A stretch of 64,000 nucleotides of DNA from Streptomyces sp. CB02366 (lineage in GTDB: Bacteria; Actinomycetota; Actinomycetes; Streptomycetales; Streptomycetaceae): positions 603,952 to 667,951 of the forward strand of contig NZ_LIVT01000001.1 of assembly GCF_001905905.1 (NCBI RefSeq), given 5' to 3'. Positions 18,045 to 27,893 of this stretch are shown here, one piece after another. The position numbers were made by a program, and so were the translations under genes. Below the pieces are notes generated by a model that was not told where the DNA came from, ran no database searches, and saw only the letters and a list, made by a program, of their open reading frames with translations. Position 1 is the first letter of the stretch. Each line of letters begins with the position of its first letter.

Positions 18045-18857
18045 TCACTCACCGGGCCATTCCGGGCGCCGCTTCTCGTTGAACGCGGCCACCCCTTCCG
18101 CCCGGTCCCCGGAGAAGGCGACGGACCGCCAGGCCGCGTCCTCCACCTCCAGGCCGGCCCGCAGGTCCAGCCCCTGCCCCAGCCGGAGCGCCCGCTTGGC
18201 CGCGCGCAGGCCGACCGGTGAGTTGGCGGCGATCCGGCCGCCCAGCGCGAGGGCCTCCTCGCGGTCCCGGCCGGCCTCGACCAGCTCGTCGACCAGCCCC
18301 AGTCCACGCGCCTCGGCGGCCTCGACGCGACGGGCGCTGAACACCAGCTCGGCGGCGCGCGCCGCCCCCACCCGGCGCGGCAGCAACTGCGTTCCCCCGC
18401 CGCCCGGGATGACGCCCACGGACACCTCGGGCAGCCCGACCACGGCGGTGGTGTCGGCGACGATCACGTCGCAGGCCAGGGCGAGTTCGAAGCCGCCGCC
18501 GAGGGCGAAGCCGTGCACGGCGGCGATCACCGGCATCGGCAGCTCCAGGACCCCGGTGTAGGCGGCGCGGGCGGTGGGCCGCTGGCGGACGAGTTCCGCG
18601 TCGGTGAAGGAGTTGCGCTCCTTGAGGTCCGCGCCGACGCAGAAGGCCCGTTCGTGACTGGAGGTCAGCACGGTGGCCCGGACGTCCCGGTCGGCGCCGA
18701 GCGCGTCGCAGGCGGCGGCGATGGAGCGGGCCATGTCGGTGGAGACGGCGTTCATCGCCTTCGGCCGGTCCAGGACCAGCTCGGCGACGTGGTCCTGCCC
18801 CGCGTGCCGCCGTACGACGACGAACTCCCCGTACCGCTGCTCGGACGTGACGGTCAT
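18045..18857 (-). CDS. Enoyl-CoA hydratase/isomerase family protein
   Basis: This 270-residue crotonase-fold protein has both catalytic glutamates of true hydratases: GGGFELALACD (about 120-130) and GLPEVSVGVIPGGGG (about 142-156). The oxyanion-hole segment is CVGADLKER. It would hydrate trans-2-enoyl-CoA in fatty-acid or branched-chain degradation; the exact chain length is unknown. It lies between the cyclase genes in the same direction. An imperfect operator-like palindrome sits 68-79 bp upstream. Confidence 0.88.
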   Translation of the reverse strand: MTVTSEQRYGEFVVVRRHAGQDHVAELVLDRPKAMNAVSTDMARSIAAACDALGADRDVRATVLTSSHERAFCVGADLKERNSFTDAELVRQRPTARAAYTGVLELPMPVIAAVHGFALGGGFELALACDVIVADTTAVVGLPEVSVGVIPGGGGTQLLPRRVGAARAAELVFSARRVEAAEARGLGLVDELVEAGRDREEALALGGRIAANSPVGLRAAKRALRLGQGLDLRAGLEVEDAAWRSVAFSGDRAEGVAAFNEKRRPEWPGE

Positions 18858-18924
18858 GGCTGCACCCCTGTCGGTCGACGGCGCCGGCGGTCGACGACCT
18901 CCGGCCGACGCCGCCCGCTGCCGT

Positions 18925-18936
18925 TAACGAGCGTTA
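18925..18936. promoter_or_regulatory. Palindrome TAACGAGCGTTA upstream of the enoyl-CoA hydratase gene
   Basis: Perfect 5-bp arms flank a 2-base centre in an AT-richer patch 68-79 bp before the hydratase start. It is a candidate operator for an unknown regulator. Confidence 0.35.
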
Positions 18937-19046
18937 TCCGGCAGGAATCCTAGACAGGGCGGCCCGGCCGCCGACAGGGCGAGGCCGTAACGGCTGCGGG
19001 ACGGCGTGGGGCCGGGGCGGATTCCCGCCACCCGGGAGGGACGGTC

Positions 19047-20246
19047 TCAGGAACCGGTCCGGCCGCGCCGGGCCAGCAGCCACGGCTCCACCACGCCGAG
19101 TCCGCGCACGGGCCGCTGCCACATCGGCTGGAGCCCGAAGCGGTAGGACGGCAGCGGCGGCTCCTCCGCCGGCTCGCGGCCCTCCTTCTCGGCGAGCCGG
19201 GCCCGCTCGGCGGCGGCCGCCGCGGCCTCGGCGGCCTGCGCCTCGGACTCCGGGGCGTCGCCGTGGCGGACCAGCTCCGCGGCGAACGCCCCGTCCACCA
19301 GGACGGCGTCCTTCGGAGCTATCGAGGTCAGCCGGCTGGCGAGGTTCACCGTGGTGCCGAAGACATCGCCCATCCGGGTGGTGACCGTGCCGAAGGCGAT
19401 GCCGACGCGCAGGGCGGGCATCGTCTCGTCCTGGCCCATCGCCTCGATCAGCCGGAGCGCTATCTCGGCGGCCGTGCCCGCGTCGTCGGCGGCGAAGAGG
19501 ACCTCGTCGCCGAGGGTCTTGATGAGCCGCCCGCCGTGCGCGGCGACCAGGTCGGCGGCGGTCGTCTCGAAGGACTCGACCAGCTCGCCCAGCTCCTCCT
19601 CCTCCAGCCGCCGGGTCAGCCGGGTGAAGCCCACCAGGTCCGCGAAGCCGACCGCGAGCCGCCGGTCGACCATCTCCTCGTCGTCCGCCGCCTGCACGAC
19701 CCGCCCGGTGGCGGCGGCGAGCTGGCGCCGCCACACGTAGACGAGGAACTCCTGGAGCTCGGGGAGCAACAGCTCGACCAGCGGATACGTGACCTCGGTA
19801 CGGGTCATGCCCGGCTCGGGCGGTTCGGTCAGGCCCTCCAGGAACGAGTCGATCTGCCACTCGGCCAGCCGGGCGGTGGTCTGGCCGGTGGAGCGGGCGA
19901 CCTGGATCGCCATCGGCTCGCTGAGCAGCCCCGCCTCGACGAGACCGGCCAGCCGCCGCAGGGCGAGCACGTCGGCCTCGGTGAGCGCCTTGGCCTGCCC
20001 GATGTCCGCGAACCCCATGGCCCGCCAGAACCGGGAGGCCAGATCCATGGAGACCCCGGCGGTGCGGGCCGCCTGGAAGGGCGTGTACTGCCGGTCGGCC
20101 CCCAGGATCAGCGCTTCGAGGCGGATGGCGAGGGGGTCGTCGGTCGGTTCCACCGTGTGGTCGACCTCGTGGTGGGGCGTGGCGTGGACCGAGGAGTCCG
20201 TCCCGGGCTCCTCGCCCGCGCCGGACGTCGTGTCGCCGACGGTCAC
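19047..20246 (-). CDS. cya: Class III adenylate cyclase with N-terminal regulatory domain
   Basis: This 399-residue cytoplasmic cyclase makes cAMP. The N-terminal helical domain (about 38-180) resembles the pH-sensing autoinhibitory domain of mycobacterial Rv1264, which is nearly the same length. The class III cyclase domain (about 197-320) has the two metal aspartates (Asp203 in VGFADLVGFTRL; Asp247 in KTLGDEVLF) and the substrate-specifying Lys243. A C-terminal Ala/Glu-rich stretch and a Trp-rich tail follow. GTG 20246 is preceded by AGGAGG at 7 bases. It probably is the main Streptomyces cya that feeds Crp. Confidence 0.93.
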   Translation of the reverse strand: MTVGDTTSGAGEEPGTDSSVHATPHHEVDHTVEPTDDPLAIRLEALILGADRQYTPFQAARTAGVSMDLASRFWRAMGFADIGQAKALTEADVLALRRLAGLVEAGLLSEPMAIQVARSTGQTTARLAEWQIDSFLEGLTEPPEPGMTRTEVTYPLVELLLPELQEFLVYVWRRQLAAATGRVVQAADDEEMVDRRLAVGFADLVGFTRLTRRLEEEELGELVESFETTAADLVAAHGGRLIKTLGDEVLFAADDAGTAAEIALRLIEAMGQDETMPALRVGIAFGTVTTRMGDVFGTTVNLASRLTSIAPKDAVLVDGAFAAELVRHGDAPESEAQAAEAAAAAAERARLAEKEGREPAEEPPLPSYRFGLQPMWQRPVRGLGVVEPWLLARRGRTGS

Positions 20247-20469
20247 CAGCCGCCTCCTGCCCGTTCCCTGCGCACTTCCCTGCCGATCTCTCTTCGGATC
20301 GCCTCAACGATACGGCAGGTGTGCCCTGGCTCACGTCCTTGGCCGCCCGTCCCCGGTGCGTCGCGCGTGACATCCGTGACATCGGGGCGTACGCGTTGTC
20401 CGGCCCGCGCGCCCCCTGCGCCGCTCCCCCGCACCGCCCCGGCTTCCGCGCTCCCGCGCCGCGCCCCCG

Positions 20470-21339
20470 TCAGGTCAGGCCGCCCGCCACGCCCCGCAGG
20501 TGGACGATGTCGCCGGCCGAGACCGGCTGCTGGAGCCCGTCCTCGGTGGAGAGGACGAGCCGGCCGTCCCCGTCGATCGCGACCGCCTCGCCGACCAGGG
20601 CGCCACCGCCCGGCAGCTCGGCCCGCACGGTCCGGTCGAGGGTCGCGCACCCCGCCGCGTACGCGGCCTGCAACCCGCTCGCGGCCGCGTCCCCACCGGT
20701 CTCCCGCCACGCCCCGTACCAGTGCTCCAGCGAGCGCAGGACGGCGCGCAGCAGCGTCTCGCGGTCGGTGGAGACGGCTCCGGCGAGCACGAGCGACCCG
20801 GCGGTGGGGGCGGGCAGCTCGTCGGCGCGCAGCGAGACGTTGATCCCCATGCCGACGACGATGCCGTCCCCGGCGAACTCGGCGAGGATGCCGCCCGTCT
20901 TGCGCTCCTCGCCGGCCACGGAGACCAGCAGGTCGTTGGGCCACTTCAGCGACATGTCGACCCCGGCGGACTTCGCGAGCCCGGTGGCGGCGGCCACCCC
21001 GGCCAGCAGCGGCACCCACCCCCACCGCTCCACGGGGACGTCGCCGGGCTCCAGGTACACCGAGAGGAACAGTCCGGAGCGGGGCGGGGCCGTCCAGGTC
21101 CGCTCCAGCCGTCCGCGCCCGGCGGTCTGCTCCTCGGCGATCAGCACCGTGCCTCCGGCGACCGTCCCGGCGCGGGCCCGCCCGGCGAGGTCGGTGTTGG
21201 TGGAGCCGGTGGACTCCACGACCTCCAGCGACGTCCACAACGCGTCGGGCCGCAGCAGTCCGCGGCGCAGCGCGGGCACGTTCAGGGGCGGCCGGTCGAG
21301 GTCCGACCAGCGGTTGTGTGGCGCATCCGGGGGTGTCAT
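20470..21339 (-). CDS. birA: Biotin-[acetyl-CoA-carboxylase] ligase
   Basis: This 289-residue ligase activates biotin as biotinyl-AMP and transfers it to carrier-protein lysine. Motifs: STNTDLA, the biotin-AMP loop TAGRGRLERTW (about 73-83), SLKWPNDLLV (about 130-139), KTGGIL, and GMGINVSL. There is no N-terminal helix-turn-helix, so it is a mono-functional class I ligase and not a repressor. It is divergent from pccB and close to accA2, whose product carries the biotin. The pairing of enzyme and substrate genes is meaningful. Confidence 0.93.
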   Translation of the reverse strand: MTPPDAPHNRWSDLDRPPLNVPALRRGLLRPDALWTSLEVVESTGSTNTDLAGRARAGTVAGGTVLIAEEQTAGRGRLERTWTAPPRSGLFLSVYLEPGDVPVERWGWVPLLAGVAAATGLAKSAGVDMSLKWPNDLLVSVAGEERKTGGILAEFAGDGIVVGMGINVSLRADELPAPTAGSLVLAGAVSTDRETLLRAVLRSLEHWYGAWRETGGDAAASGLQAAYAAGCATLDRTVRAELPGGGALVGEAVAIDGDGRLVLSTEDGLQQPVSAGDIVHLRGVAGGLT

Positions 21340-21574
21340 GCAACCCAGCCTAGGTGTGGCAAAGGACGCACTGCCTTTCCGGAGGCGCGCCGTTACCCTA
21401 CGAGTCAGTAGCCAAGCGGCGCACGGCGGCGGAGGCCGCGGCGCGATCGCGTGACGAAGCAGAGCCGCACAACCGAGTTACGAGCCAGTAGCCGCAGAGC
21501 CGGACAGACGACCGCCCGTCCCCCGTGACCGCCACCGGTCGTCGTCCCCGTGACCAGGCAGGGAGCCGCCCCCG

Positions 21575-23155
21575 ATGTCCGAGCCGCAGATCGACATCCA
21601 CACCACCGCGGGCAAGCTCGCGGACCTGACGCGCCGCATTGACGAGGCGACGCACGCGGGGTCGGCCCGCGCGGTCGAGAAGCAGCACGCCAAGGGCAAG
21701 CTGACGGCCCGTGAGCGGGTCGAGCTGCTGCTGGACGAAGGCTCCTTCGTCGAGCTCGACGAGTTCGCCCGGCACCGCTCGACCAACTTCGGCATCGAGA
21801 AGAACCGCCCGTACGGGGACGGCGTCGTCACCGGTTACGGCACGGTCGACGGCCGGCCGGTCTGCGTGTACTCGCAGGACTTCACCATCTTCGGCGGGTC
21901 GCTCGGCGAGGTCTACGGCGAGAAGATCGTCAAGGTCATGGACTTCGCGCTGAAGACCGGCTGCCCGGTCATCGGCATCAACGACGGCGGGGGCGCGCGC
22001 ATCCAGGAGGGCGTGGTGGCGCTCGGCCTGTTCGCCGAGATCTTCCGGCGCAACGTGCACGCCTCGGGGGTGATCCCGCAGATCTCGCTGATCGTCGGCC
22101 CGTGCGCGGGCGGTGCGGTCTACTCCCCCGCCATCACCGACTTCACGGTGATGGTCGACCAGACCTCGCACATGTTCATCACCGGGCCCGACGTCATCAA
22201 GACGGTCACCGGCGAGGACGTCGGCTTCGAGGAGCTGGGCGGAGCCCGTACGCACAACACCACCTCCGGGGTGGCGCACCACATGGCGGGCGACGAGAAG
22301 GACGCCATCGAGTACGTCAAGTCCCTGCTGTCGTACCTGCCGTCGAACAACCTCTCCGAGGCCCCGGCCTTCCCGGAGGAGGCGGACCTCGCCACCACCG
22401 ACGAGGACCGCGAGCTGGACACGCTCATCCCGGACTCGGCGAACCAGCCGTACGACATGCACACCGCGATCGAACACGTGCTGGACGACGGCGAGTTCCT
22501 GGAGACCCAGGCCCTGTTCGCGCCGAACGTCATCACCGGCTTCGGCCGGGTCGAGGGGCACCCGGTCGGCATCGTCGCCAACCAGCCGATGCAGTTCGCC
22601 GGCTGCCTCGACATCAACGCCAGCGAGAAGGCGGCCCGCTTCGTCCGCACCTGCGACGCGTTCAACGTCCCCGTCATCACCTTCGTGGACGTGCCGGGCT
22701 TCCTGCCGGGCGTGGACCAGGAGTACGGCGGCATCATCCGGCGCGGCGCGAAGCTGATCTACGCGTACGCGGAGGCGACCGTCCCGCTGATCACCGTCAT
22801 CACCCGCAAGGCGTTCGGCGGCGCGTACGACGTGATGGGCTCCAAGCACCTGGGCGCCGACCTGAACCTCGCCTGGCCCACCGCGCAGATCGCCGTCATG
22901 GGGGCGCAGGGCGCGGTGAACATCCTGCACCGGCGCGCCATCGCCGCCGCCGAGGACCCGGACGCGACCCGCGCCGAGCTGATGGCGGACTACGAGGACG
23001 CGCTGCTCAACCCGTACGTGGCGGCCGAGCGCGGTTACGTGGACGCGGTGATCATGCCGTCCGACACCCGGGCCCACATCGTCAAGGGGCTGCGTCAGCT
23101 CCGTACGAAGCGGGAATCCCTGCCCCCGAAGAAGCACGGCAACATCCCGCTGTAG
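21575..23155 (+). CDS. pccB: Propionyl-CoA carboxylase beta subunit (carboxyltransferase)
   Basis: The 526-residue carboxyltransferase takes CO2 from biotin to propionyl-CoA (or acetyl-CoA), giving methylmalonyl-CoA, a polyketide and fatty-acid precursor. Two crotonase-like halves are visible. The oxyanion-hole segments are [11 protein letters not shown] and [12 protein letters not shown] in the N-terminal half and VPGFLPG and [15 protein letters not shown] in the C-terminal half. The acyl-specificity residue region near [12 protein letters not shown] matches PccB. The start ATG has GGGAG upstream. It is followed by the epsilon subunit gene after a 57-base gap; the alpha subunit is at 25116. 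Confidence 0.95.
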   Translation: MSEPQIDIHTTAGKLADLTRRIDEATHAGSARAVEKQHAKGKLTARERVELLLDEGSFVELDEFARHRSTNFGIEKNRPYGDGVVTGYGTVDGRPVCVYSQDFTIFGGSLGEVYGEKIVKVMDFALKTGCPVIGINDGGGARIQEGVVALGLFAEIFRRNVHASGVIPQISLIVGPCAGGAVYSPAITDFTVMVDQTSHMFITGPDVIKTVTGEDVGFEELGGARTHNTTSGVAHHMAGDEKDAIEYVKSLLSYLPSNNLSEAPAFPEEADLATTDEDRELDTLIPDSANQPYDMHTAIEHVLDDGEFLETQALFAPNVITGFGRVEGHPVGIVANQPMQFAGCLDINASEKAARFVRTCDAFNVPVITFVDVPGFLPGVDQEYGGIIRRGAKLIYAYAEATVPLITVITRKAFGGAYDVMGSKHLGADLNLAWPTAQIAVMGAQGAVNILHRRAIAAAEDPDATRAELMADYEDALLNPYVAAERGYVDAVIMPSDTRAHIVKGLRQLRTKRESLPPKKHGNIPL

Positions 23156-23212
23156 GGCGCCGGACGCGCCCGGTCCATCCGTTCCAGCCGCCTTTCCCAG
23201 AGAGGTCCGCCC

Positions 23213-23419
23213 ATGATCAAGGTCGTGCGGGGCAACCCCACCCCTGAGGAGCTGGCCGCCGCCGTGGCGGTGGTCCAAGCGCGCGCCGCCGCCGCGTCCG
23301 CCGTGTCGTCCGGGCCGCCGCTGCCGCCCGAGCAGTGGTCCGACCCGGGCCGCATCGCCCGCTCCGGAGGCCCGCGGCCGGGCCCCCGGGCCTGGGCGCG
23401 GACGTACTGGCCGGGCTAG
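23213..23419 (+). CDS. pccE: Acyl-CoA carboxylase epsilon subunit
   Basis: This 68-residue protein begins MIKVVRGNPTPEELAAAVAVVQARAAA, the hallmark of actinobacterial epsilon subunits, and ends W-x-R-x-x-P-G-x-R-A-W-x-R-TYW. Epsilon binds the beta carboxyltransferase and raises complex activity. The order beta then epsilon in one operon is standard in Streptomyces. Confidence 0.9.
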   Translation: MIKVVRGNPTPEELAAAVAVVQARAAAASAVSSGPPLPPEQWSDPGRIARSGGPRPGPRAWARTYWPG

Positions 23420-23461
23420 GACGTGTTCCCGAGGCCGTCCCCGGTCCGCCGGGGGCGGCTT

Positions 23462-23477
23462 TGAGTACCCGTACTCA
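23462..23477. promoter_or_regulatory. Palindrome TGAGTACCCGTACTCA before a 42-residue membrane peptide gene
   Basis: Perfect 7-bp arms surround a CC centre, 36 bp upstream of the ATG at 23514. It overlaps where a promoter would be and is a likely operator. Confidence 0.6.
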
Positions 23478-23513
23478 GGCGGAGGGGCGGGGCGGGGCCG
23501 CAGGATCGGAAGC

Positions 23514-23642
23514 ATGCTGTGGTCCGACCCCGAGAACAAGCCGCCGAAGGAACTGCGCGACGCCCAGGCCATGATGCGCAGAGCCGGCGTCCTGCTGGCG
23601 CTGGCGATGCTGGTGGCGATGTTCGTGCTCGGCGTCCACTGA
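23514..23642 (+). CDS. 42-residue single-pass membrane protein
   Basis: The sequence is [20 protein letters not shown], then [20 protein letters not shown] and a VH end. A charged amphipathic N-terminus is followed by one transmembrane helix (about 24-41). Third-position G/C bias and a fixed place between pccE and maf support a real gene that automatic calling could miss because of length. Whether it serves the carboxylase or maf is unknown. A perfect palindrome at 23462-23477 suggests its own regulated promoter. Confidence 0.7.
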   Translation: MLWSDPENKPPKELRDAQAMMRRAGVLLALAMLVAMFVLGVH

Positions 23643-23677
23643 CCCGCCGGGGACGGGGCCCTTCTACGATGGCGCGT

Positions 23678-24280
23678 ATGACTGATCAGCGCCGTCTCGT
23701 GCTCGCCTCCGCCTCCCCCGCCCGCCTCGGCCTGCTGCGCCAGGCGGGATTCGCGCCCGAGGTGATCGTCAGCGGGGTGGACGAGGACGCCCTGAGCGCG
23801 CCGACCCCCGCCGAGCTGGCCCTCGTCCTGGCGCGGGCCAAGGCCGCCGCGGTCGCGGAGCGCCCCGAGGCGGCGGGCGCCCTGGTGATCGGCTGCGACT
23901 CGGTGCTGGAGCTGGACGGCGAGGCGCTGGGCAAGCCGGCCGACGCCGAGGAGGCCACCGCCCGCTGGAAGGCGATGCGCGGCCGGTCGGGCGTCCTGCG
24001 GACCGGGCACAGCGTGATCGACACCGCCTCGGGCCGTACCGCGTCGGAGACGGCGTCCACGGTCGTACGGTTCGGGGAGCCGACCGACGCCGAGGTCGCC
24101 GCCTACGTGGCCTCGGGCGAACCGCTCCACGTGGCGGGGGCCTTCACCCTGGACGGCCGCTCGGCGCCGTTCGTCGACTCCATCGAGGGCGACCACGGCA
24201 ACGTCATCGGCCTCTCGCTGCCGCTGCTGCGCCGCCTGCTGGGCGAACTGGACGTCTCGGTCACGGAGCTGTGGGTCTGA
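23678..24280 (+). CDS. maf: Maf-family nucleotide pyrophosphatase
   Basis: This 200-residue enzyme hydrolyses non-canonical or modified NTPs (house-cleaning) and has been linked to septum control. Family motifs: [16 protein letters not shown] at the N-terminus, SGVDED, the catalytic [10 protein letters not shown] (about 68-77), K-x-D-A-E-E, and the closing [24 protein letters not shown] 23678 is used because homologues begin [14 protein letters not shown] 23669 in frame is possible. Confidence 0.92.
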   Translation: MTDQRRLVLASASPARLGLLRQAGFAPEVIVSGVDEDALSAPTPAELALVLARAKAAAVAERPEAAGALVIGCDSVLELDGEALGKPADAEEATARWKAMRGRSGVLRTGHSVIDTASGRTASETASTVVRFGEPTDAEVAAYVASGEPLHVAGAFTLDGRSAPFVDSIEGDHGNVIGLSLPLLRRLLGELDVSVTELWV

Positions 24281-24284
24281 GACC

Positions 24285-24311
24285 CCGGCGGCCCGGGGCC
24301 CGGGCCGCCGG
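24285..24311. terminator. Terminator between convergent maf and membrane-protein gene
   Basis: A perfect 11-bp stem CCGGCGGCCCG with a 5-base loop lies directly after the maf stop and before the 3' end of the opposing gene. Confidence 0.75.
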
Positions 24312-24324
24312 CGGGAGGGGCGGT

Positions 24325-24762
24325 TCAGACCGCCGCCGGGGCCGGCCGCTCGCCCGGGCCGTCCTCGGCCGGGGCCTCGGGCCCGTACGCCAGCAGGGTG
24401 AGGACCAGCAGGGCCAGCACCAGCATCAGGAACGCGAAGGCGTCCCAGCCGACCAGGCCGACGGTGACCGCGCCGAGGACGCCGTGCACGACCGCGCAGC
24501 CGATCAGGACGATCCGCCCGAAGCGCCCCGGGGAGCGGTCGCGGGCCCCGGCCGCCAGGGCGATCAGCCCGCACAGGGCCAGCAGCAGCCCGGAGACTCC
24601 GCCCATCACCCAGGTCCCGGTGGACATGGCTCCCGGGTCCATACCGGCGAGGGACATGTTCTGGTTCTCCGCGACCGTGGCCAGGGCGGCGTTGACGAGC
24701 ACGATGCCCACCGCCTCCCCGAACAGCACGAGCGCGGTCACGACCGCCACCGCTCTGCGCAT
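24325..24762 (-). CDS. Four-helix integral membrane protein, unknown function
   Basis: This 145-residue protein has four predicted membrane helices: about 5-28 (VAVVTALVLFGEAVGIVLV), 50-70 (WVMGGVSGLLLALCGLIALAA), 82-102 and 106-126. A Pro/Glu/Ala tail follows. No motif identifies it. It resembles small conserved Streptomyces membrane proteins. It is divergent from accA2 and convergent with maf. Confidence 0.75.
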   Translation of the reverse strand: MRRAVAVVTALVLFGEAVGIVLVNAALATVAENQNMSLAGMDPGAMSTGTWVMGGVSGLLLALCGLIALAAGARDRSPGRFGRIVLIGCAVVHGVLGAVTVGLVGWDAFAFLMLVLALLVLTLLAYGPEAPAEDGPGERPAPAAV

Positions 24763-25115
24763 CAGCGTCCCACCCCTGTTACCTCCGGTACGTGCGTAGC
24801 GCGGACCCTACTCATGGGTATTCCCGGCGACAAGGGGCCGGGTCCGCCCGCACGCCGGGCAAAGAATCCACCGGCCGTTCGTAGGGAGTCCACAAAGAAT
24901 CGCCGTGAGGCGTTGACCTTCAGGACAGAGACCTGGACCACACCGGATGGTTACTGTGCGGTTGAGGATCGCGGCGTACCGTGGTGCCACAAGGGATTTC
25001 ACTACTGGGGCAAGCCTCGGATCACACTCCGTGTGGGCAAGCTCACCATTGGGGACAGGTCGTACGGCCGTGTCGGTAGTCCCTAAACTCAGCTTGTTTC
25101 GAGGAGGGAGTCATC
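24763..25115. other. Gene-free region before accA2
   Basis: These 353 bases are less GC-rich than the surroundings and contain no coding frame with Streptomyces codon bias. A TTGACC at 24913 could be a -35 element, but no convincing -10 follows. The accA2 ribosome-binding site GAGGAGG (25101-25107) is excellent. The long leader may indicate a distant transcription start. Confidence 0.5.
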
Positions 25116-26870
25116 GTGCGCAAGGTGCTCATCGCCAACCGTGGCGAAATCGCCGTCCGCGTCGCTCGGGCGTGCCGGGACGCGGGGATCGCGAGTGTCG
25201 CGGTCTACGCCGAGCCGGACCGCGACGCGCTGCATGTCCGGGCCGCTGACGAGGCGTTCGCGCTGGGCGGTGACACCCCGGCCGCCAGCTACCTGGACAT
25301 GGCCAAGGTGCTGCGGGCCGCCGCGGACTCCGGGGCGGACGCGATCCACCCCGGCTACGGATTCCTGTCGGAGAACGCGGAGTTCGCCCAGGCCGTCCTG
25401 GACGCCGGACTGACCTGGATCGGCCCCCCGCCGCAGGCGATCCGCGACCTCGGCGACAAGGTCGCCGCCCGGCACATCGCCCAGCGCGCGGGCGCGCCCC
25501 TGGTGGCGGGCACCCCGGACCCGGTCTCCGGCTCCGACGAGGTCGTCGCCTTCGCCGAGCAGAACGGCCTGCCGATCGCGATCAAGGCCGCCTTCGGCGG
25601 CGGCGGGCGCGGGCTGAAGGTGGCCCGCACCCTGGAGGAGATCCCCGAGCTGTACGACTCCGCGGTCCGCGAGGCGGTCGCCGCCTTCGGCCGGGGCGAG
25701 TGCTTCGTCGAGCGCTACCTCGACAAGCCCCGCCACGTGGAGACCCAGTGCCTGGCCGACTCCCACGGCAACGTGGTCGTCGTCTCCACCCGTGACTGCT
25801 CGCTCCAGCGCCGCCACCAGAAGCTGGTGGAGGAGGCCCCGGCCCCCTTCCTGACCCAGGCGCAGAACGACGAGCTGTACGCGGCCTCGAAGGCGATCCT
25901 CAAGGAGGCCGGCTACGTCGGCGCCGGCACGGTCGAGTTCCTGGTCGGCCTGGACGGCACGATCTCCTTCCTGGAGGTCAACACCCGCCTCCAGGTCGAG
26001 CACCCCGTCACCGAAGAGGTCACGGGCATCGACCTCGTACGCGAGATGTTCCGCATCGCGGACGGCGAGGAGCTGGGGTACGGCGACCCGGCCGTGCGCG
26101 GGCACTCCTTCGAGTTCCGGATCAACGGCGAGGACCCGGGCCGCGGCTTCCTGCCCGCCCCCGGCACGGTCACCCTCTTCGCCCCGCCGACCGGCCCCGG
26201 CGTCCGCCTGGACGCGGGCGTCGAGTCGGGTTCGGTCATCGGCCCGGCGTGGGACTCCCTCCTCGCCAAGCTCATCGTGACCGGCGCGACCCGCGAGCAG
26301 GCGCTCCAGCGCGCCGCCCGCGCGCTGGCGGAGTTCCAGGTCGAGGGCATGGCCACCGCCATCCCCTTCCACCGGGCCGTCGTCGCCGACCCCGCCTTCA
26401 CCGCGGACCCGTTCACCGTGCACACCCGGTGGATCGAGACCGAGTTCGTCAACGACATCAAGCCCTTCGCCGCGCCCGCCGACGCGGACGCGGAGGACGA
26501 GGCCGGGCGTGAGACCGTGGTCGTCGAGGTCGGCGGCAAGCGCCTGGAGGTCTCGCTGCCCTCCTCGCTGGGCATGAGCCTGGCCCGTACCGGCCTCGCC
26601 GCCGGCGCCAAGCCGAAGCGCCGCGCCGCGAAGAAGGCCGGTTCGGCCGCCTCCGGCGACTCCCTCGCCTCGCCCATGCAGGGCACCATCGTGAAGATCG
26701 CGGTGGAGGAGGGGCAGGAGGTCGCGGAGGGCGACCTCGTCGTCGTCCTGGAGGCCATGAAGATGGAGCAGCCGCTCAACGCGCACCGCTCCGGCACCAT
26801 CAAGGGCCTCTCCGCCGAGGTCGGCGCCTCCGTCTCCTCGGGCGCCCTGATCTGCGAGATCAAGGACTGA
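25116..26870 (+). CDS. accA2: Acyl-CoA carboxylase alpha subunit (biotin carboxylase plus carrier)
   Basis: The 584-residue biotinylated subunit shared by acetyl- and propionyl-CoA carboxylases. The biotin carboxylase part (about 1-445) has [22 protein letters not shown], the ATP-grasp glycine loop [17 protein letters not shown] and [14 protein letters not shown]. An Ala/Lys linker leads to the carrier domain, with biotin on Lys549 in EAMKMEQP. It carries out ATP-driven carboxylation of biotin; PccB completes transfer and BirA attaches biotin. All are encoded within 6 kb. It starts at GTG after a strong ribosome-binding site. Confidence 0.96.
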   Translation: MRKVLIANRGEIAVRVARACRDAGIASVAVYAEPDRDALHVRAADEAFALGGDTPAASYLDMAKVLRAAADSGADAIHPGYGFLSENAEFAQAVLDAGLTWIGPPPQAIRDLGDKVAARHIAQRAGAPLVAGTPDPVSGSDEVVAFAEQNGLPIAIKAAFGGGGRGLKVARTLEEIPELYDSAVREAVAAFGRGECFVERYLDKPRHVETQCLADSHGNVVVVSTRDCSLQRRHQKLVEEAPAPFLTQAQNDELYAASKAILKEAGYVGAGTVEFLVGLDGTISFLEVNTRLQVEHPVTEEVTGIDLVREMFRIADGEELGYGDPAVRGHSFEFRINGEDPGRGFLPAPGTVTLFAPPTGPGVRLDAGVESGSVIGPAWDSLLAKLIVTGATREQALQRAARALAEFQVEGMATAIPFHRAVVADPAFTADPFTVHTRWIETEFVNDIKPFAAPADADAEDEAGRETVVVEVGGKRLEVSLPSSLGMSLARTGLAAGAKPKRRAAKKAGSAASGDSLASPMQGTIVKIAVEEGQEVAEGDLVVVLEAMKMEQPLNAHRSGTIKGLSAEVGASVSSGALICEIKD

Positions 26871-26887
26871 TCTCCGGCACGCCCCCT

Positions 26888-26928
26888 CAGGGCCCGGCCC
26901 GCGTCCTCACGACGTGGGCCGGGCCCTG
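26888..26928 (+). terminator. Terminator after accA2
   Basis: A stem of about 18 bp with one G-T pair (outer arm CAGGGCCCGGCCC) and a 5-base loop begins 17 bases past the accA2 stop. Confidence 0.8.
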
Positions 26929-27087
26929 TCGCGATCACGGCCCCGGGCCCCACGCGACCGCGGTGCCGAGCCCGTCGCCGCCGTGGCACCGGCCCTCCCC
27001 CGCAGTGGCATCCTGGAACCGACGACGGGTCCGAGAGGCCGCCGGTGCCCGAGGGGCGGTCCGAGGGCCGAGGGAGGGGTGGGAGCC

Positions 27088-27672
27088 ATGACAGGGGCGA
27101 TCCCGATGGAGACGAGCACGGCGCGGCCGATGCGCGCGGACGCGCGGCGGAACCACGACCGGCTGGTGGGCGAGGCGCGCAGGTCGTTCGCCGAACACGG
27201 TACGGACGCGTCGCTGGAGGACATCGCCCGGCGGGCGGGCGTGGGGATCGGCACCCTCTACCGGCACTTCCCGAACCGGGACGCCCTGATGAACGCGGTC
27301 TTCCAGGACGCCCTGCGCTCCCTGCTGGACCGCTCCCGCGAGCTGGCGGCGGCGGAGGCGCCGTGCCGGGCGCTGGTGGACTGGCTGGGCTCGATCGTCA
27401 CTCATGCGGGTGAGTACCGCGGGCTGGCCCACGCCCTGATGTCCGCCTCCCGCGACGCGACCTCGCCGCTGACGCAGTGCCACCGACCGCTCCGCGAGGC
27501 GGGCGCGGGACTGCTGCGCCGGGCCCAGGAGAGCGGAGCCGTACGGGACGACGTCTCCATCGACGACCTGCTCCAGCTCACCAACGCGATCGCCCTGGCG
27601 GCCGAACAGTCGCCCGACGACCCGGAGTTGACGGAGCGACTGCTACGGCTGACGCTGCGCGGGCTGAAGTAG
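27088..27672 (+). CDS. TetR-family transcriptional regulator
   Basis: This 194-residue regulator has an N-terminal TetR helix-turn-helix (about 16-60: NHDRLVGEARRSFAEHG, then TLEDIARRAGVGIGTLYRHFPNRDAL with Ser for Thr). The C-terminal helical domain (about 65-190) resembles SbtR-type ligand domains. Its target is not evident; the next gene downstream, after about 220 bases, is a membrane protein. ATG 27088 follows GGGAG. Confidence 0.88.
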   Translation: MTGAIPMETSTARPMRADARRNHDRLVGEARRSFAEHGTDASLEDIARRAGVGIGTLYRHFPNRDALMNAVFQDALRSLLDRSRELAAAEAPCRALVDWLGSIVTHAGEYRGLAHALMSASRDATSPLTQCHRPLREAGAGLLRRAQESGAVRDDVSIDDLLQLTNAIALAAEQSPDDPELTERLLRLTLRGLK

Positions 27673-27893
27673 CCGCCGGACGGCCGTCCCGAGCCGCCTC
27701 CGGCGCGACGCTCCCGGGACGGCGCTCCAGCAGTGGGACCGCGTCCTGTCAGCGACTCGACTCCCTTCGATGGAGGGCGAGTCGGCCGCGGCGGCCGGCG
27801 GCTCCCGGACGCTGGACGCACGCGGCCCGGGGAGCCCGGAGTGCGTAGGCGGCCCCGCTTCTCCCGGAGCCGGCGTTGGGGTTGGATGACCGG

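Noticed and set aside
24808..25002. A small cysteine-containing protein on the minus strand before accA2
   Set aside because: The codon pattern is unlike that of local genes, there is no ribosome-binding site and no recognisable motif.
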